Assembly: GCF_003286125.1 (NCBI RefSeq)
Contig: NZ_QMED01000024.1
Location: 19,697-83,696, forward strand
Origin: Algibacillus agarilyticus
Lineage (GTDB): Bacteria; Pseudomonadota; Gammaproteobacteria; Enterobacterales; Alteromonadaceae
Length of the DNA: 64,000 nucleotides
Direction: 5' to 3'
The notes below the pieces were generated by a model. The model saw nothing but the letters and a program-made list of their open reading frames with translations, searched no databases and was not told the DNA's origin. Positions within the stretch are counted from its first letter, which is position 1. Each line of letters begins with the position of its first letter. Positions 37,354 through 46,645 of the stretch are shown here, piece by piece. A program made the position numbers and the translations under genes.

Positions 37354-40029
37354 TTACTCAATAACCACGTTATCAAGTCGGTAGACCGCACCTTCACCAC
37401 TACCCCATGCAGGAAAAACCATCACGACATCGATATCCGTTAAATCTAAACCGGCATCCATCAACGAAAGTAATGAAAAGCGATAGGTTTGCCATTGACC
37501 CGCTACCGGTGCAGCCCCTTCGATACTATCGATTAAATCAAGTTCAACAGCGCCGGTTGCCGCGCCACTCTCAATTTTAAATTTCCAATCAACCGTACCC
37601 GCATTTGGCTCTGTGACTATTTTCATATCAAACTTAACCATGCCCGTACTCGCAATTGATGACGCATCAAAACTAATGCCCGAACCATCAGCTGGTTTAA
37701 AACCCATCACGGTAGGCGACGCGCCAATCGCAAATTCAACGACTTGCATATGGGCATCGTCATCGGTCGCTTGAGCCGGAGCAGAACCCGCACAACAATC
37801 CCATGCCGCCCAATCGCTATTTGGTGTTTCTTTAAACAGTTCTAAACGAGCGGCGGTTACCCCACCTGAATTCGTCGCATTAGGGTTATAAATTTTAGCG
37901 TTATCAACTCGATAAACAGCCCCTTCACCCGAGCCCCAAGCTGGGAATATCATCACCACGTCAATGGCACTTAAATCAAGACCGGCATCGGATAAATCTT
38001 GCAACTTAAACGTATAAGTCTGCCATTGATCGAGTACCGGATCGGCACCTTCTACACTGGCATTTAAATCCAACTCAACGGCGGCAGTGGCAGCACCACT
38101 TTCAATTTTGAATTTCCAATCAACGGCACCGGCTGCCGGTAACGTGGTGACCTTCATCTCAAATTGCACAACGCCTTCGGTTAATAAAGCTGATGCATCA
38201 AAGTTCACACCAGAGCCATCTGCAGGTTTAAACCCCATCACCGTAGGTGAAGCACCAATCGCAAATTCAACCACGGTATTGTGATCACCATCATCGGTTT
38301 CTTCAATCGGTGTACTTCCGCCACAACAATCCCAAGGAGCCCATGCCAGGTTAGCGGCATCGTCAAATAACACTAATTCAGGTGAAGGTGCAGCGCCCTC
38401 TCCTGTGCCAATCATGACATTATCCACGCGGTAAACAGCTCCTTCACCTGCTCCCCATGCCGGAAAAATCATTAATACGTCAATACCTGAAAGGTCTAGA
38501 CCTGCATCGGATAACGCTTGTAAATCAAAAGAATAATGTTGCCAAGCGCCGACTGTTGGCGCGACACCTTCATTGCTGTCCATCAGTGATAATTCAACAG
38601 CAGTTGAAGCAGCCCCTTGCTCAATTTTAAACTTCCAGTCGGCACTCGCATCAGCAGGTGCGCTAACCAGCTTTAGATCAAACTCAACTTTGCCCGTTGT
38701 TAACATGCTCGACGCATCAAACGGCACGGGGGCATCAGTTTCATAAATATTGAACCCCATCACCGTCGGGCTTGCACCAATAACAAACTCAGCAACTGCG
38801 CCGTGGTCGGCATCATCGGTTTCAACCGTTGGTGTGCTGCCACCACAACAATCCCAAATTGGCCAATTTGGGTTAACCGCGTTATCAAAAATGATGAGAT
38901 CAGATACAGGTCCAGGTGGAACAGGAGCCGAAGGGATGGGAGCAAGACCTTCAACTAAGCCATCTTCTTCATCTTTATAACCGGCACGAACGGTTTCACA
39001 ACCCGCCCCCGTATTGCGGTCAAGTGCACATTCATACACGCGAACATAATCGATTAAAAAAGATTGCCCAGCAGTGAAAGCACTGGCATCAATACCGCCG
39101 TCATTAACATTAGAGGGCCAAGAACCACCCACAGCAAGGTTAAGTAAAATATGAAAGTTTTGGTCAAATGGAGAGCTGTCCCAATGTGTTTCTAATTCAC
39201 CTGTACCTTGATCATAATACTCAGTAAACCAACCACGGTGCTTTAAACCTGTAGCTTGGCCTTTACTGTTATAACGCACGTCAGATTGCATTTGCGTTGC
39301 ATATAAATAACCATCTACATACCAACGAATTTCACCTTCTTGCCATTCAACGGCATAGGTATGAAAATCATCGGCTGGGTTTTGATCTTGAGGAAAAGCA
39401 TAACTTTGACCAGAATGGGCGTTGTCTGGCCATGATTTACCGTAATGTAAAGTGCCGTAAATTTTAGATTCTAAGGTGCCATCGGCATTAGGTACTTTTA
39501 AATTAACCGATTCTAAAATATCGATTTCGCCTGAGTGCGGCCAACCGCCATAAACATTATCAGTCGGTAACATCCAAAATGCAGGCCAGCTGCCCTGACC
39601 CGATGGTAACTTAGCGCGCATTTCAAAGCGGCCATAGGTCCAATCACCTTTTTCTTTTGTGCGTAAGCGCGCTGATGTATAAGGTAACGCAGCATCATCG
39701 CCAGCCGGTAATGCAACAATATTCAAAATGCCATCTGCGACAAATGAATTATCACTGCTGTCGGTATAACACTGTTGCTCTTGATTACCGCCACCCGAAC
39801 AATTGACTTCATAACTCCACTTGTTCATATCAATGGCCGTGCCATCAAACTCATCACTCCATACTAATTGCCAGTCACTTGTTGGTTTTTGTGTATCGAC
39901 CGCGGCAAAATTAGTTTCGGTAGTAACGCTTTCACCACAGCCTGTAAGCCCAATCAAACTGGCTGTTACCGCTATACTTAATGCACTAGTGTGGTTGTGT
40001 GCCCACTGTTTAACACCTTTAAGCATCAT
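37354..40029 (-). CDS. GH16 endo-beta-glucanase (laminarinase-type) lipoprotein with three C-terminal repeats
   Basis: 891 residues. The lipobox SLIGLTGC puts lipid on Cys31. The GH16 domain covers about 50-337 with ExDxxE in SGEIDILESVN (nucleophile Glu168, Asp170, acid/base Glu173). A linker with proline leads to three repeats (about 378-551, 552-728, 729-891), each opening WxxWDCCGGS(T/A)P and containing VEFxIGASPTVMGF, DWKFKIE.GAA..AVEL and IFPAWG.GEGAVYR.DN. Their function is not known to me; a carbohydrate-binding role is the likely one. GH16 with this signature usually cuts beta-1,3-glucan such as laminarin, though porphyran or agar cannot be excluded by sequence alone. Divergent from lytS. 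Confidence 0.88.
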   Translation of the reverse strand: MMLKGVKQWAHNHTSALSIAVTASLIGLTGCGESVTTETNFAAVDTQKPTSDWQLVWSDEFDGTAIDMNKWSYEVNCSGGGNQEQQCYTDSSDNSFVADGILNIVALPAGDDAALPYTSARLRTKEKGDWTYGRFEMRAKLPSGQGSWPAFWMLPTDNVYGGWPHSGEIDILESVNLKVPNADGTLESKIYGTLHYGKSWPDNAHSGQSYAFPQDQNPADDFHTYAVEWQEGEIRWYVDGYLYATQMQSDVRYNSKGQATGLKHRGWFTEYYDQGTGELETHWDSSPFDQNFHILLNLAVGGSWPSNVNDGGIDASAFTAGQSFLIDYVRVYECALDRNTGAGCETVRAGYKDEEDGLVEGLAPIPSAPVPPGPVSDLIIFDNAVNPNWPIWDCCGGSTPTVETDDADHGAVAEFVIGASPTVMGFNIYETDAPVPFDASSMLTTGKVEFDLKLVSAPADASADWKFKIEQGAASTAVELSLMDSNEGVAPTVGAWQHYSFDLQALSDAGLDLSGIDVLMIFPAWGAGEGAVYRVDNVMIGTGEGAAPSPELVLFDDAANLAWAPWDCCGGSTPIEETDDGDHNTVVEFAIGASPTVMGFKPADGSGVNFDASALLTEGVVQFEMKVTTLPAAGAVDWKFKIESGAATAAVELDLNASVEGADPVLDQWQTYTFKLQDLSDAGLDLSAIDVVMIFPAWGSGEGAVYRVDNAKIYNPNATNSGGVTAARLELFKETPNSDWAAWDCCAGSAPAQATDDDAHMQVVEFAIGASPTVMGFKPADGSGISFDASSIASTGMVKFDMKIVTEPNAGTVDWKFKIESGAATGAVELDLIDSIEGAAPVAGQWQTYRFSLLSLMDAGLDLTDIDVVMVFPAWGSGEGAVYRLDNVVIE
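37357..38898. repeat. three direct repeats within the GH16 gene
   Basis: Units at 37357-37845, 37846-38376 and 38377-38898 encode the three C-terminal modules. Units 2 and 3 (37357-38376) share long identical stretches such as FAIGASPTVMGFKPADGSG and DWKFKIESGAAT, and similar DNA, suggesting recent duplication. Confidence 0.9.
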
Positions 40030-40295
40030 ACTTGTCTCCGATTGTGTGTACTTAATTTCGGTTTTAAATTTAAGTTAGCCAGTTGATCATGCTCGCTAAA
40101 CCTTGTTTTTACCAAAATTGTTAATTGATACTAAAATATGTAACACAGAAGTTAAAAAAAGCATGATGCGATACGCTAAAGCGGAATGTTCAAAAGCTAA
40201 GGCGGACAAAAGAGCCTATTAATAACCGACAGAAAAGTTAAACTTAACTTAGTTTTTATAAACACCTAAATCATGCAATAAACAAGAGAATAGCC

Positions 40296-41438
40296 ATGGA
40301 TAACAGAACCGCAAATGTATCTGAAATAATCAATAACACCTTAGGAAAACCATCGATATTACTTTATCGATATTGCCAAGTCGGCTTTTGGGGGTTTATT
40401 TGCATCGTCAGTTATCTTTCGTTAACGCTGTGGTATGGGCAATACGGTCTAGCTTATTTTTTACATATTATTGTGCAATCATTCATGGGCTTAGGGATCT
40501 CTCTATTATTACAAAAAGCGTTCACATATAGTTGGTATTACCCTAATTCATATCGTTTAGCGCTTGGATTTTTACTCATTCTTATTGCGTCGTTAGTTTG
40601 GACCGTTGCCCGAATGGAAGCGTTTTCTTACATGACAGCCGAGCAAGATATTTGGTGGAATTTTGGTGGATGGTATTTTGCCGGTTTTTTTATCTTTCTA
40701 TTTTGGAGTGCCATGTTTCATGGGGTTATTTATTATCAATTATTACAAGCTGAGCATAAAATACTGTTAAATACCCAGGCGGCTTCGCGAGAAGAACAGA
40801 TTAAACGCATCAAAGCGCAAGCGATTGCGCGCGATGCACAACTTAAAATGTTGCGTTACCAGCTCAACCCACATTTTTTATCTAATACATTAAATGCCGT
40901 TAATTCACTTATTGAAGCACAGCAAAACGACATGGCACAAAATATGGTGGTTAATTTAAGTAAATTTATGCGTTATTCGCTCGATAATGACCCCGATGGT
41001 AAAGTCACATTAAGCCAAGAAATAGAAGCCCTCATACTATATTTAGATATTGAAAAGGTTAGATTTGGCGACAGGCTCAATTTTTTATTAAATGTTGAAG
41101 ACCTTGCAAATACCGCGCTGATCCCAAGTTTACTTTTACAACCCATTATTGAAAATTCAATGAAGCATGTCATCGCTAAAAGTGAAGAAGGCGGCACAAT
41201 CACCATTGGCGCTTATATCGATAATGGTACATTGTTTATCAAACTAAGTGATTCCGGTCAAAACTTTAAAAAACAACAAATTCATATTCAAGGCAACGAA
41301 AACCGCAGCGTTGGCCTACGTAACATACAAGAGCGTTTAGAAACCTTATATCCAAACGAACATACCTTCGAATGTGAAGTACACGCGCAAGGTGGTTTAC
41401 TCACCACAATCGCTATTCCATTTGAAATGAATACATAA
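40296..41438 (+). CDS. LytS-type sensor histidine kinase
   Basis: 380 residues. Four or five hydrophobic segments (about 25-50, 55-75, 90-105, 120-150) form the sensor. A short coiled coil (QAASREEQIKRIKAQAIARDAQ) leads to the His_kinase core QLNPHFLSNTLNAV, with phosphoacceptor His193; the consensus HFLFN is HFLSN here. HATPase motifs PSLLLQPIIENSMKH and the G-rich late region follow. There is no HPt or PAS domain. It lies directly upstream of the LytTR regulator (9 bp) and divergent from the GH16 gene, so the pair probably responds to extracellular glucan breakdown. An AAGAG site precedes the ATG. Confidence 0.9.
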   Translation: MDNRTANVSEIINNTLGKPSILLYRYCQVGFWGFICIVSYLSLTLWYGQYGLAYFLHIIVQSFMGLGISLLLQKAFTYSWYYPNSYRLALGFLLILIASLVWTVARMEAFSYMTAEQDIWWNFGGWYFAGFFIFLFWSAMFHGVIYYQLLQAEHKILLNTQAASREEQIKRIKAQAIARDAQLKMLRYQLNPHFLSNTLNAVNSLIEAQQNDMAQNMVVNLSKFMRYSLDNDPDGKVTLSQEIEALILYLDIEKVRFGDRLNFLLNVEDLANTALIPSLLLQPIIENSMKHVIAKSEEGGTITIGAYIDNGTLFIKLSDSGQNFKKQQIHIQGNENRSVGLRNIQERLETLYPNEHTFECEVHAQGGLLTTIAIPFEMNT

Positions 41439-41447
41439 TCAAAGGTA

Positions 41448-42281
41448 ATGCACGACATGACAAATCAAACCACAAAAATAAAAACCTTGATCATTGATGA
41501 CGAGCCACTTGCCCTTAGCTTATTACGGGCAAAGTTAAGTAAATTTGAAAAAATAGACATAATTGGCGAATGTAAAAATGGTCGCGAAGCCATTCAAAGT
41601 ATCTTAGATCATACACCTGATTTAATTTTTTTAGACATTCAAATGCCCGGCTTAAATGGGTTAGATGTGATCCAAAAGATCCAAACAGAACTCATGCCTT
41701 TAGTTATATTTGCCACTGCTTTTGAGCAATACGCTTTAGATGCATTTGATGTAAATGCGGTCGATTACATTTTAAAACCACTTGACGATAGCCACATTAA
41801 GCGCGCGGTTGAACGAGCCATCGTGAGATTACAATCACAAGAATCGAATCAAGAAACAAACCAAGAAAAATCAAAAGTCATTCAAGCAATCCATGCGATC
41901 AACAACCGCCAAACGACCCATTTACCCTCTCACGAGAATAAATTTGTTGCCGCGCAAGATCGCAAAATAGTCATTAAAGATGGTGATGAAATCACCTTGG
42001 TTAAACAAGATAATATAGAATGGATAGACGCCGCAGGCGACTATTGCTGCTTGCACGCAGAAGGCGTTACCCATATAAAACGCACAACAATCAGAGAAAT
42101 GCTAGAAGAACTCGATGCCGATATATTTAAACGTGTACATCGCTCAACAATCGTCAATTTGAAATTCATCACCAAAGTGAACCCATTACCCAAAGGTGAA
42201 TATTTTTTACAGCTAGGTGAAAACGAACGAGTCAAAGTGAGCCGCACATACAAAGATGCAATTAAAGATTATTTAGCTTAA
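41448..42281 (+). CDS. LytTR-family response regulator
   Basis: 277 residues (269 aligned). Receiver domain residues 10-128: IIDDEPLALSLLRAKL, phosphoacceptor Asp63 in LIFLDIQMPG, Lys in ILKPLD. A LytTR DNA-binding domain covers about 165-270: NKFVAAQDRKIVIKDGDEI, IEWIDAAGDYCCLHAEG and FKRVHRSTIVNL. A second ATG at 41457 has a better spaced AAAGG and may be the real start. It forms a pair with the LytS-type kinase. LytTR proteins bind 9-bp direct repeats; candidates would be in the divergent gaps at 40030-40295 and 44881-45313. Confidence 0.93.
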   Translation: MHDMTNQTTKIKTLIIDDEPLALSLLRAKLSKFEKIDIIGECKNGREAIQSILDHTPDLIFLDIQMPGLNGLDVIQKIQTELMPLVIFATAFEQYALDAFDVNAVDYILKPLDDSHIKRAVERAIVRLQSQESNQETNQEKSKVIQAIHAINNRQTTHLPSHENKFVAAQDRKIVIKDGDEITLVKQDNIEWIDAAGDYCCLHAEGVTHIKRTTIREMLEELDADIFKRVHRSTIVNLKFITKVNPLPKGEYFLQLGENERVKVSRTYKDAIKDYLA

Positions 42282-42373
42282 ACAACGTGCTTGAACCCGT
42301 TATCGCGCAGGCTCTCATAAAACATGTCTGTTTGCATATACACCCAAGTCACGCCTTTTATTTAATGAACACT

Positions 42374-43759
42374 TTACATTGTACTAGACATAACACTAGA
42401 CATAGCAACCGAAAAACCACCACTGCGCTGGCCATTCTCTAGTCGAAATAATAACGGGTTCACTCCTTTTTTTAAGCGTACTTTACGAAAGCCTTCACTC
42501 AACTGCCAGCCCTTATGCTGAGGCAAACTATTCCAGACGAGCATATCATTTAGCCACAATTTAGACTGATCATCACTGCCAATCGCCAGCCAAACATCTT
42601 GTGCCCTGTCTGATTTTAATTGTGTGTAAGCATAATAAATTTCATATTCCGCTAAATTTTCAGGCACAATCGGAAAATTTGAAAATTGGCGATATCGCCA
42701 ACCAATAACCTGTTGATCTTTACCGACATATTGGCCGTCTAAATTGATCGTTTGCTCAGGTGGATATGACGTATGAATATGTTTACGCTGGGCGTTTTCA
42801 AATGGCCCGATCACATACCACGTGTCCAACATGATCCATTTAGCCGATTGGCTCGCATTGCTTGTCAATTTATGGCTAGCCATGCGTGTATTGCTTTGAT
42901 TTATACTGGGCACGTTTTGCGGCTTAACACTTTTAGGCGTGACGATATCGTCAAACCGATATTGAGATCCCTTGCCATAGGCCTCGCTCATCGCTTGTGT
43001 AAAGTCTTTTAATTGGCCTTTCGCATGTTGCTCACTAAATTCAACGTTTTTTTGTTGCTGTAGCAACTGCTCAACTTCTTTATTGTTGAGTGTATGACCG
43101 TGTAATGTACTGTCATCGGCCTGTTCAGCCCGTTTTGTTGCATTTCCGGCTTCAAGCTCGTCACTATCTACCGTCAATTGCGGTTGCTCACCCTCTGTGT
43201 CAGCTCGAACACCACTCCCCTGTTGCCGGCGTTGTAATTCATCTAAAATAGTTAAAGCCACTTTTTGATTTTCTTGCATTTTTTCCAACATTTCACTGTC
43301 AGACATAGCATTCGCTACTGTTTCAGTTTCAGTTAAAACATTGTCTTTTAAGTCACTAATCAGCTCTGGCACTTGTTCAGCTTGACGTTGAGACATGTGT
43401 GTTAACAGTTCATTTGATAAGTTAAACAAATCAGCAGTCGACATTTCATCATGGGCTTGCAACCTGTTTTCATTTGTTAATTTATCTTGCTCAATGTTTT
43501 CCATTTCAGTTAAAACTTGATGGATCTTTTGCATATTTTCGACACTCGTGCGCATTGATTCTCGATAAACGTCACGTGTACTTTCAATCGCGGCAATACG
43601 CGCTTTTTCATCAATTATTTTAGGTATAAAGTAATGGCCATTTTGTATAATAAAAAACAACACAAAAAAATGAATAACAACAGAGTTAGACACATACTCG
43701 CCAAATGTCTTTTTAGGTTTTAATTTTTCTGTTGACTTGACTGTTTTTTTACCCGTCAT
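42374..43759 (-). CDS. one-pass membrane protein: coiled coil plus galactose-binding-like C-terminal domain, coupled to ExbB-ExbD
   Basis: 461 residues. A short basic N-terminus (KKTVKSTEKLKPKKTF) precedes one membrane helix (VVIHFFVLFFIIQNGHYFI, about 28-46). A long Gln/Glu-rich helical region (about 55-290, predicted coiled coil) follows, then a beta-sandwich from about 308 to 452: WYVIGPFEN, WRYRQF, YYAYTQL, DVWLAIGSDDQSKLWLND and GVNPLLFRLENG. This is the pattern of galactose-binding-like folds found in glycan-active proteins. It starts inside the last codons of exbD, in the place where TonB would be expected, but has no TonB C-terminal domain or Pro-rich spacer. I know of no named family; a glycan-sensing or glycan-gripping partner of the proton channel is inference. 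Confidence 0.72.
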   Translation of the reverse strand: MTGKKTVKSTEKLKPKKTFGEYVSNSVVIHFFVLFFIIQNGHYFIPKIIDEKARIAAIESTRDVYRESMRTSVENMQKIHQVLTEMENIEQDKLTNENRLQAHDEMSTADLFNLSNELLTHMSQRQAEQVPELISDLKDNVLTETETVANAMSDSEMLEKMQENQKVALTILDELQRRQQGSGVRADTEGEQPQLTVDSDELEAGNATKRAEQADDSTLHGHTLNNKEVEQLLQQQKNVEFSEQHAKGQLKDFTQAMSEAYGKGSQYRFDDIVTPKSVKPQNVPSINQSNTRMASHKLTSNASQSAKWIMLDTWYVIGPFENAQRKHIHTSYPPEQTINLDGQYVGKDQQVIGWRYRQFSNFPIVPENLAEYEIYYAYTQLKSDRAQDVWLAIGSDDQSKLWLNDMLVWNSLPQHKGWQLSEGFRKVRLKKGVNPLLFRLENGQRSGGFSVAMSSVMSSTM

Positions 43760-44177
43760 TGGCTCTTACCCCAATGTTGTGCAAACCTTCAAACTCGCAT
43801 AAATCGAGTAAATGCACCATATATTGCAACGGTGTATTTCTATCACCATCAATTCTAATTCTGCGTTCAGGATCGGTTTGACTTTGTTTTCGTAAAATAG
43901 CGTGTACGTCTTTTACCGCCACTTGTTTATTATCGATGTAATATTTTCCATGCCGATCAACGCCTAACACTAAAGGGGCTAGGCGAATTTCTGTAGGTGA
44001 AAAGGCGGCGGCTGAACTCGGTAATTGGATATTTAACTGCTTGACCGTTTCAGATTCATGATCTTCTTTATCAAACGTTGTCGCCACTAAAAAAAAGATT
44101 AAAAGTAAAAAAATGCAATCGAGTAAGGGTGCTAAATTAGGCTCAAAATTTTCTTGGTCATCCAAATTAATGCGCAT
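43749..44177 (-). CDS. ExbD/TolR-family proton-channel subunit
   Basis: 142 residues from the ATG at 44177 (MRINLDDQEN), preceded by GGTGGG; the longer frame to 44252 overlaps exbB and is unlike ExbD. One membrane helix holds the essential Asp in APLLDCIFLLLIFFLVATTF. The periplasmic domain has GVDRHGKYYIDNKQV and RIRIDGDRNTPLQYM, as in ExbD. It overlaps the 3' end of exbB and the start of the downstream membrane protein by about 11 bp each, so all three are translationally coupled. TonB-type energy transduction is the family role. Confidence 0.9.
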   Translation of the reverse strand: MRINLDDQENFEPNLAPLLDCIFLLLIFFLVATTFDKEDHESETVKQLNIQLPSSAAAFSPTEIRLAPLVLGVDRHGKYYIDNKQVAVKDVHAILRKQSQTDPERRIRIDGDRNTPLQYMVHLLDLCEFEGLHNIGVRANDG

Positions 44178-44880
44178 CGCTACCCACCTTTGGCTGTACA
44201 TTATGGCTAAACCATTCGCTGATAAACGTGTTAGTTTGTTCTTCAATAGCAAAGCTATAAAACGTTATTTTACTTTTAAAATAATGATGAAAACCTAAAG
44301 CGGGTAACGCCACAAATAAACCAACCGCGGTGGTAAATAAAGCCTTGTAAATACCATCGGCTAAAATACTGGCATCTCCCATCGCGCCGGTTGCGGCAAC
44401 AATATAAAATGACTCAATCATACCAATTACCGTGCCCAGTAACCCAGCTAACGGCGCAATAGTCGCAACCACCGCTAATGGATAAGCTTTTTGAATATGC
44501 TTACGTAATTGAATAGACGCAATATCACCCGCGCCCGTCGACACTAATTGAAACTCATGATGCCGATGCTGATTGATGTAACCGAGCACGTTAGCTAATG
44601 CGCTATTATCTTTTTTACATAACCCGCTGATTTGCTCATGCTCACCCGCTTGCCATAACAGGTTAACGTGCTCAGTTAATGTTTTAGGCACCACCAACGC
44701 TTGGCGCAAATTTTTAAACCGTTCAAACACAACGGCCAGCGTTAAAATAGACAAACCAACGATCACCGCGCCCATTACGCCAAATAACTTGAACAATTCA
44801 CTCGTCGAAAAATCAACCGCAAAAGATTGAGATGAAAAACTAACTAAAAGGGTAAAAATGAATAACGAATAGCGTTGCAT
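44167..44880 (-). CDS. ExbB/TolQ/MotA-family proton-channel subunit
   Basis: 237 residues. An N-terminal signal-like helix (YSLFIFTLLVSFSSQSFA) precedes three membrane segments: GVMGAVIVGLSILTLAVVF, VVATIAPLAGLLGTVIGMI and ALFTTAVGLFVALPALGF. The TAPLLGLLGTVxG signature is APLAGLLGTVIG here, and the following AxGIxxALxTTAxGL is ADGIYKALFTTAVGL. It forms the ring around ExbD dimers that converts proton flow into mechanical work. First gene of the three-gene operon; the 433-bp upstream gap is shared with the divergent MFS gene. Confidence 0.93.
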   Translation of the reverse strand: MQRYSLFIFTLLVSFSSQSFAVDFSTSELFKLFGVMGAVIVGLSILTLAVVFERFKNLRQALVVPKTLTEHVNLLWQAGEHEQISGLCKKDNSALANVLGYINQHRHHEFQLVSTGAGDIASIQLRKHIQKAYPLAVVATIAPLAGLLGTVIGMIESFYIVAATGAMGDASILADGIYKALFTTAVGLFVALPALGFHHYFKSKITFYSFAIEEQTNTFISEWFSHNVQPKVGSDAH

Positions 44881-45063
44881 ACAATGTCCTTATTAAATAA
44901 TAAGTGGACATAATAGCAAACAATTAACAAAATAATATAAAAAGAGTACGTTATAAATGAATGGTTAATAACATCAACCATCCGCCTTAGCTTATAGATA
45001 AACCGCATTAGCGTATTCACGCACAAAAATTTTAACTCTTGTATAACATTACAACATATTTGA

Positions 45064-45223
45064 ATACTCAAGTGACTTCAAGATGCAGGATTCAGTGGAA
45101 ATTTAAATTGATTTAGGCAAGGCAAACAGGTGCAAGTTTAACGGGTTAAATTAAACCTGTTTAACACCGCATAAATCAATTTAAACCCCACCGGAACGGA
45201 GCATATTGAAGTGACTTGAGTAT
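45064..45223. mobile_element. 160-bp inverted-repeat element (MITE-like family 3)
   Basis: Left end ATACTCAAGTGACTTCAAGATGC and the reverse complement of the right end differ at two of 23 bases. Further arms (TTTAAATTGATTTAGGC versus its mirror, AAACAGG versus CCTGTTT) nest inside, so the whole element could fold as one long hairpin. It lies in the divergent gap between exbB and the MFS gene. Related short palindromes occur at 19717, 49292 and 49659. Confidence 0.68.
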
Positions 45224-45313
45224 CTAACCCCAAACGCGCTATTAAGGGTTTTGTTTTTTCAATTTTTTGATTCAACACGCTTTTAATACTGATGTAATGA
45301 CCGGAGCGAACCG

Positions 45314-46588
45314 ATGGCAAATATGGCAGCCTCTATTACAGCAACACACAGCCAACAAACCAATCGAAATGCATTGTTTGTATTAAGTTTATTATTTTTT
45401 ATGTGGGGATTTATTACCGCCCTTAACGATATTTTGATCCCTTATTTAAAAGGCATGTTCGCGTTAAGTTATTTACAAGCGATGGCCGTCAATTTTTGCT
45501 TTTTTGGGGCATACGCCGTGGTTTCTTACCCGGCCGGAAATTTTGTTAAATACGTGGGTTACCGAAAAGGGATCGTATTTGGCCTAGCGATAGCCGCATT
45601 GGGTTGCTTAATTTTTTATCCCGCTGCCGAAATGCGTGAATACAGCTTATTTTTACTCGGTTTGTTTGTATTAGCCTCTGGTATCACATTATTACAAGTT
45701 GCCGCCAATCCGTTTGTAACGGCTATTGGCACTGCAGAGACCGCATCTAGCCGGCTCAATTTAACACAAGCATTTAACTCGCTGGGTACCACAATTGCCC
45801 CTATTTTTGGCTCGGTTTTGATTTTATCGGTCATGATAACAGCAAGCCCAAACGACGCTGAATTAACGGCCGCAGAGCTCAGTGCGCGTCACGCACAAGA
45901 AGCAAGCTCAGTTCAGTTTCCGTATTTATTGCTCACCTTAGTTCTCGTTCTGCTATCGGTTGTGTTTGCTAAATGGGTAAAATTACCTGAGATAAAACAG
46001 GCAACCGAAGCTGAAGTCACGAGTAGTCAGCCCGCTTGGCACTACAAACATTTAACCTTGGGTGCCATTGGTATTTTTGTTTACGTTGGCGGTGAAGTTT
46101 CAATTGGCAGCTTTTTAGTTAATTTTTTAGGCGAAAGTAACATTGCCAGTATGCCAGAACACGAAGCGGCTAAATATGTTTCTATATTTTGGGGTGGCGC
46201 GATGATAGGCCGTTTTATTGGTTCAGCCCTTATGCTCAAAATGCGCGCTAACCTACTGTTAGCGATCAATGCAACGATGGTCGTTTTATTACTGGCAGTG
46301 GTCATGCTTGCTGATGGAGCCATTGCCATGTGGGCCGTATTAGCCATTGGCTTTTTTAACTCGATTATGTTCCCCACCATTTTTAGTTTAGCGATCGCGC
46401 ATTTAGGTGCTGCAACGAGTAATGGCTCCGGTATTTTATGTGTCGCGATAGTCGGTGGTGCACTTGTGCCCCTAATACAAGGTGCACTTGCCGATACTAT
46501 TGGTATCCAGCTCGCGTTTATTGTGCCTTTAGTTTGCTATCTCTACATTATTTTTTATGGCTTGAAAGGTTATAAACCGCAGCTATAA
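45314..46588 (+). CDS. FucP/GluP-type sugar:proton symporter (MFS)
   Basis: 424 residues, 12 hydrophobic segments. The opening [29 protein letters not shown] and the motif [18 protein letters not shown], followed by [32 protein letters not shown], are those of the FucP/GluP branch. Members carry fucose, glucose or galactose. The GH3 gene 57 bp downstream on the same strand releases glucose from beta-glucan, so glucose is the probable substrate. GGAG lies 8 bp before the ATG. Confidence 0.92.
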   Translation: MANMAASITATHSQQTNRNALFVLSLLFFMWGFITALNDILIPYLKGMFALSYLQAMAVNFCFFGAYAVVSYPAGNFVKYVGYRKGIVFGLAIAALGCLIFYPAAEMREYSLFLLGLFVLASGITLLQVAANPFVTAIGTAETASSRLNLTQAFNSLGTTIAPIFGSVLILSVMITASPNDAELTAAELSARHAQEASSVQFPYLLLTLVLVLLSVVFAKWVKLPEIKQATEAEVTSSQPAWHYKHLTLGAIGIFVYVGGEVSIGSFLVNFLGESNIASMPEHEAAKYVSIFWGGAMIGRFIGSALMLKMRANLLLAINATMVVLLLAVVMLADGAIAMWAVLAIGFFNSIMFPTIFSLAIAHLGAATSNGSGILCVAIVGGALVPLIQGALADTIGIQLAFIVPLVCYLYIIFYGLKGYKPQL

Positions 46589-46645
46589 GCCAGCGAATAT
46601 TCTCTTATAAGCACTTATTTTTAGTTTTGATTAATAGGTAATAAC

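Noticed and set aside
44178-44252. Longer ExbD start
   Set aside because: The 25 extra residues come from the 3' end of exbB in another frame; ATG at 44177 has a good ribosome site.
42374-44880. Zorya-like defence system (ZorAB are also MotA/ExbB-like)
   Set aside because: No ZorC, ZorD or nuclease genes are next to the pair, the ExbD-like protein is short, and the neighbours are glycan-use genes.
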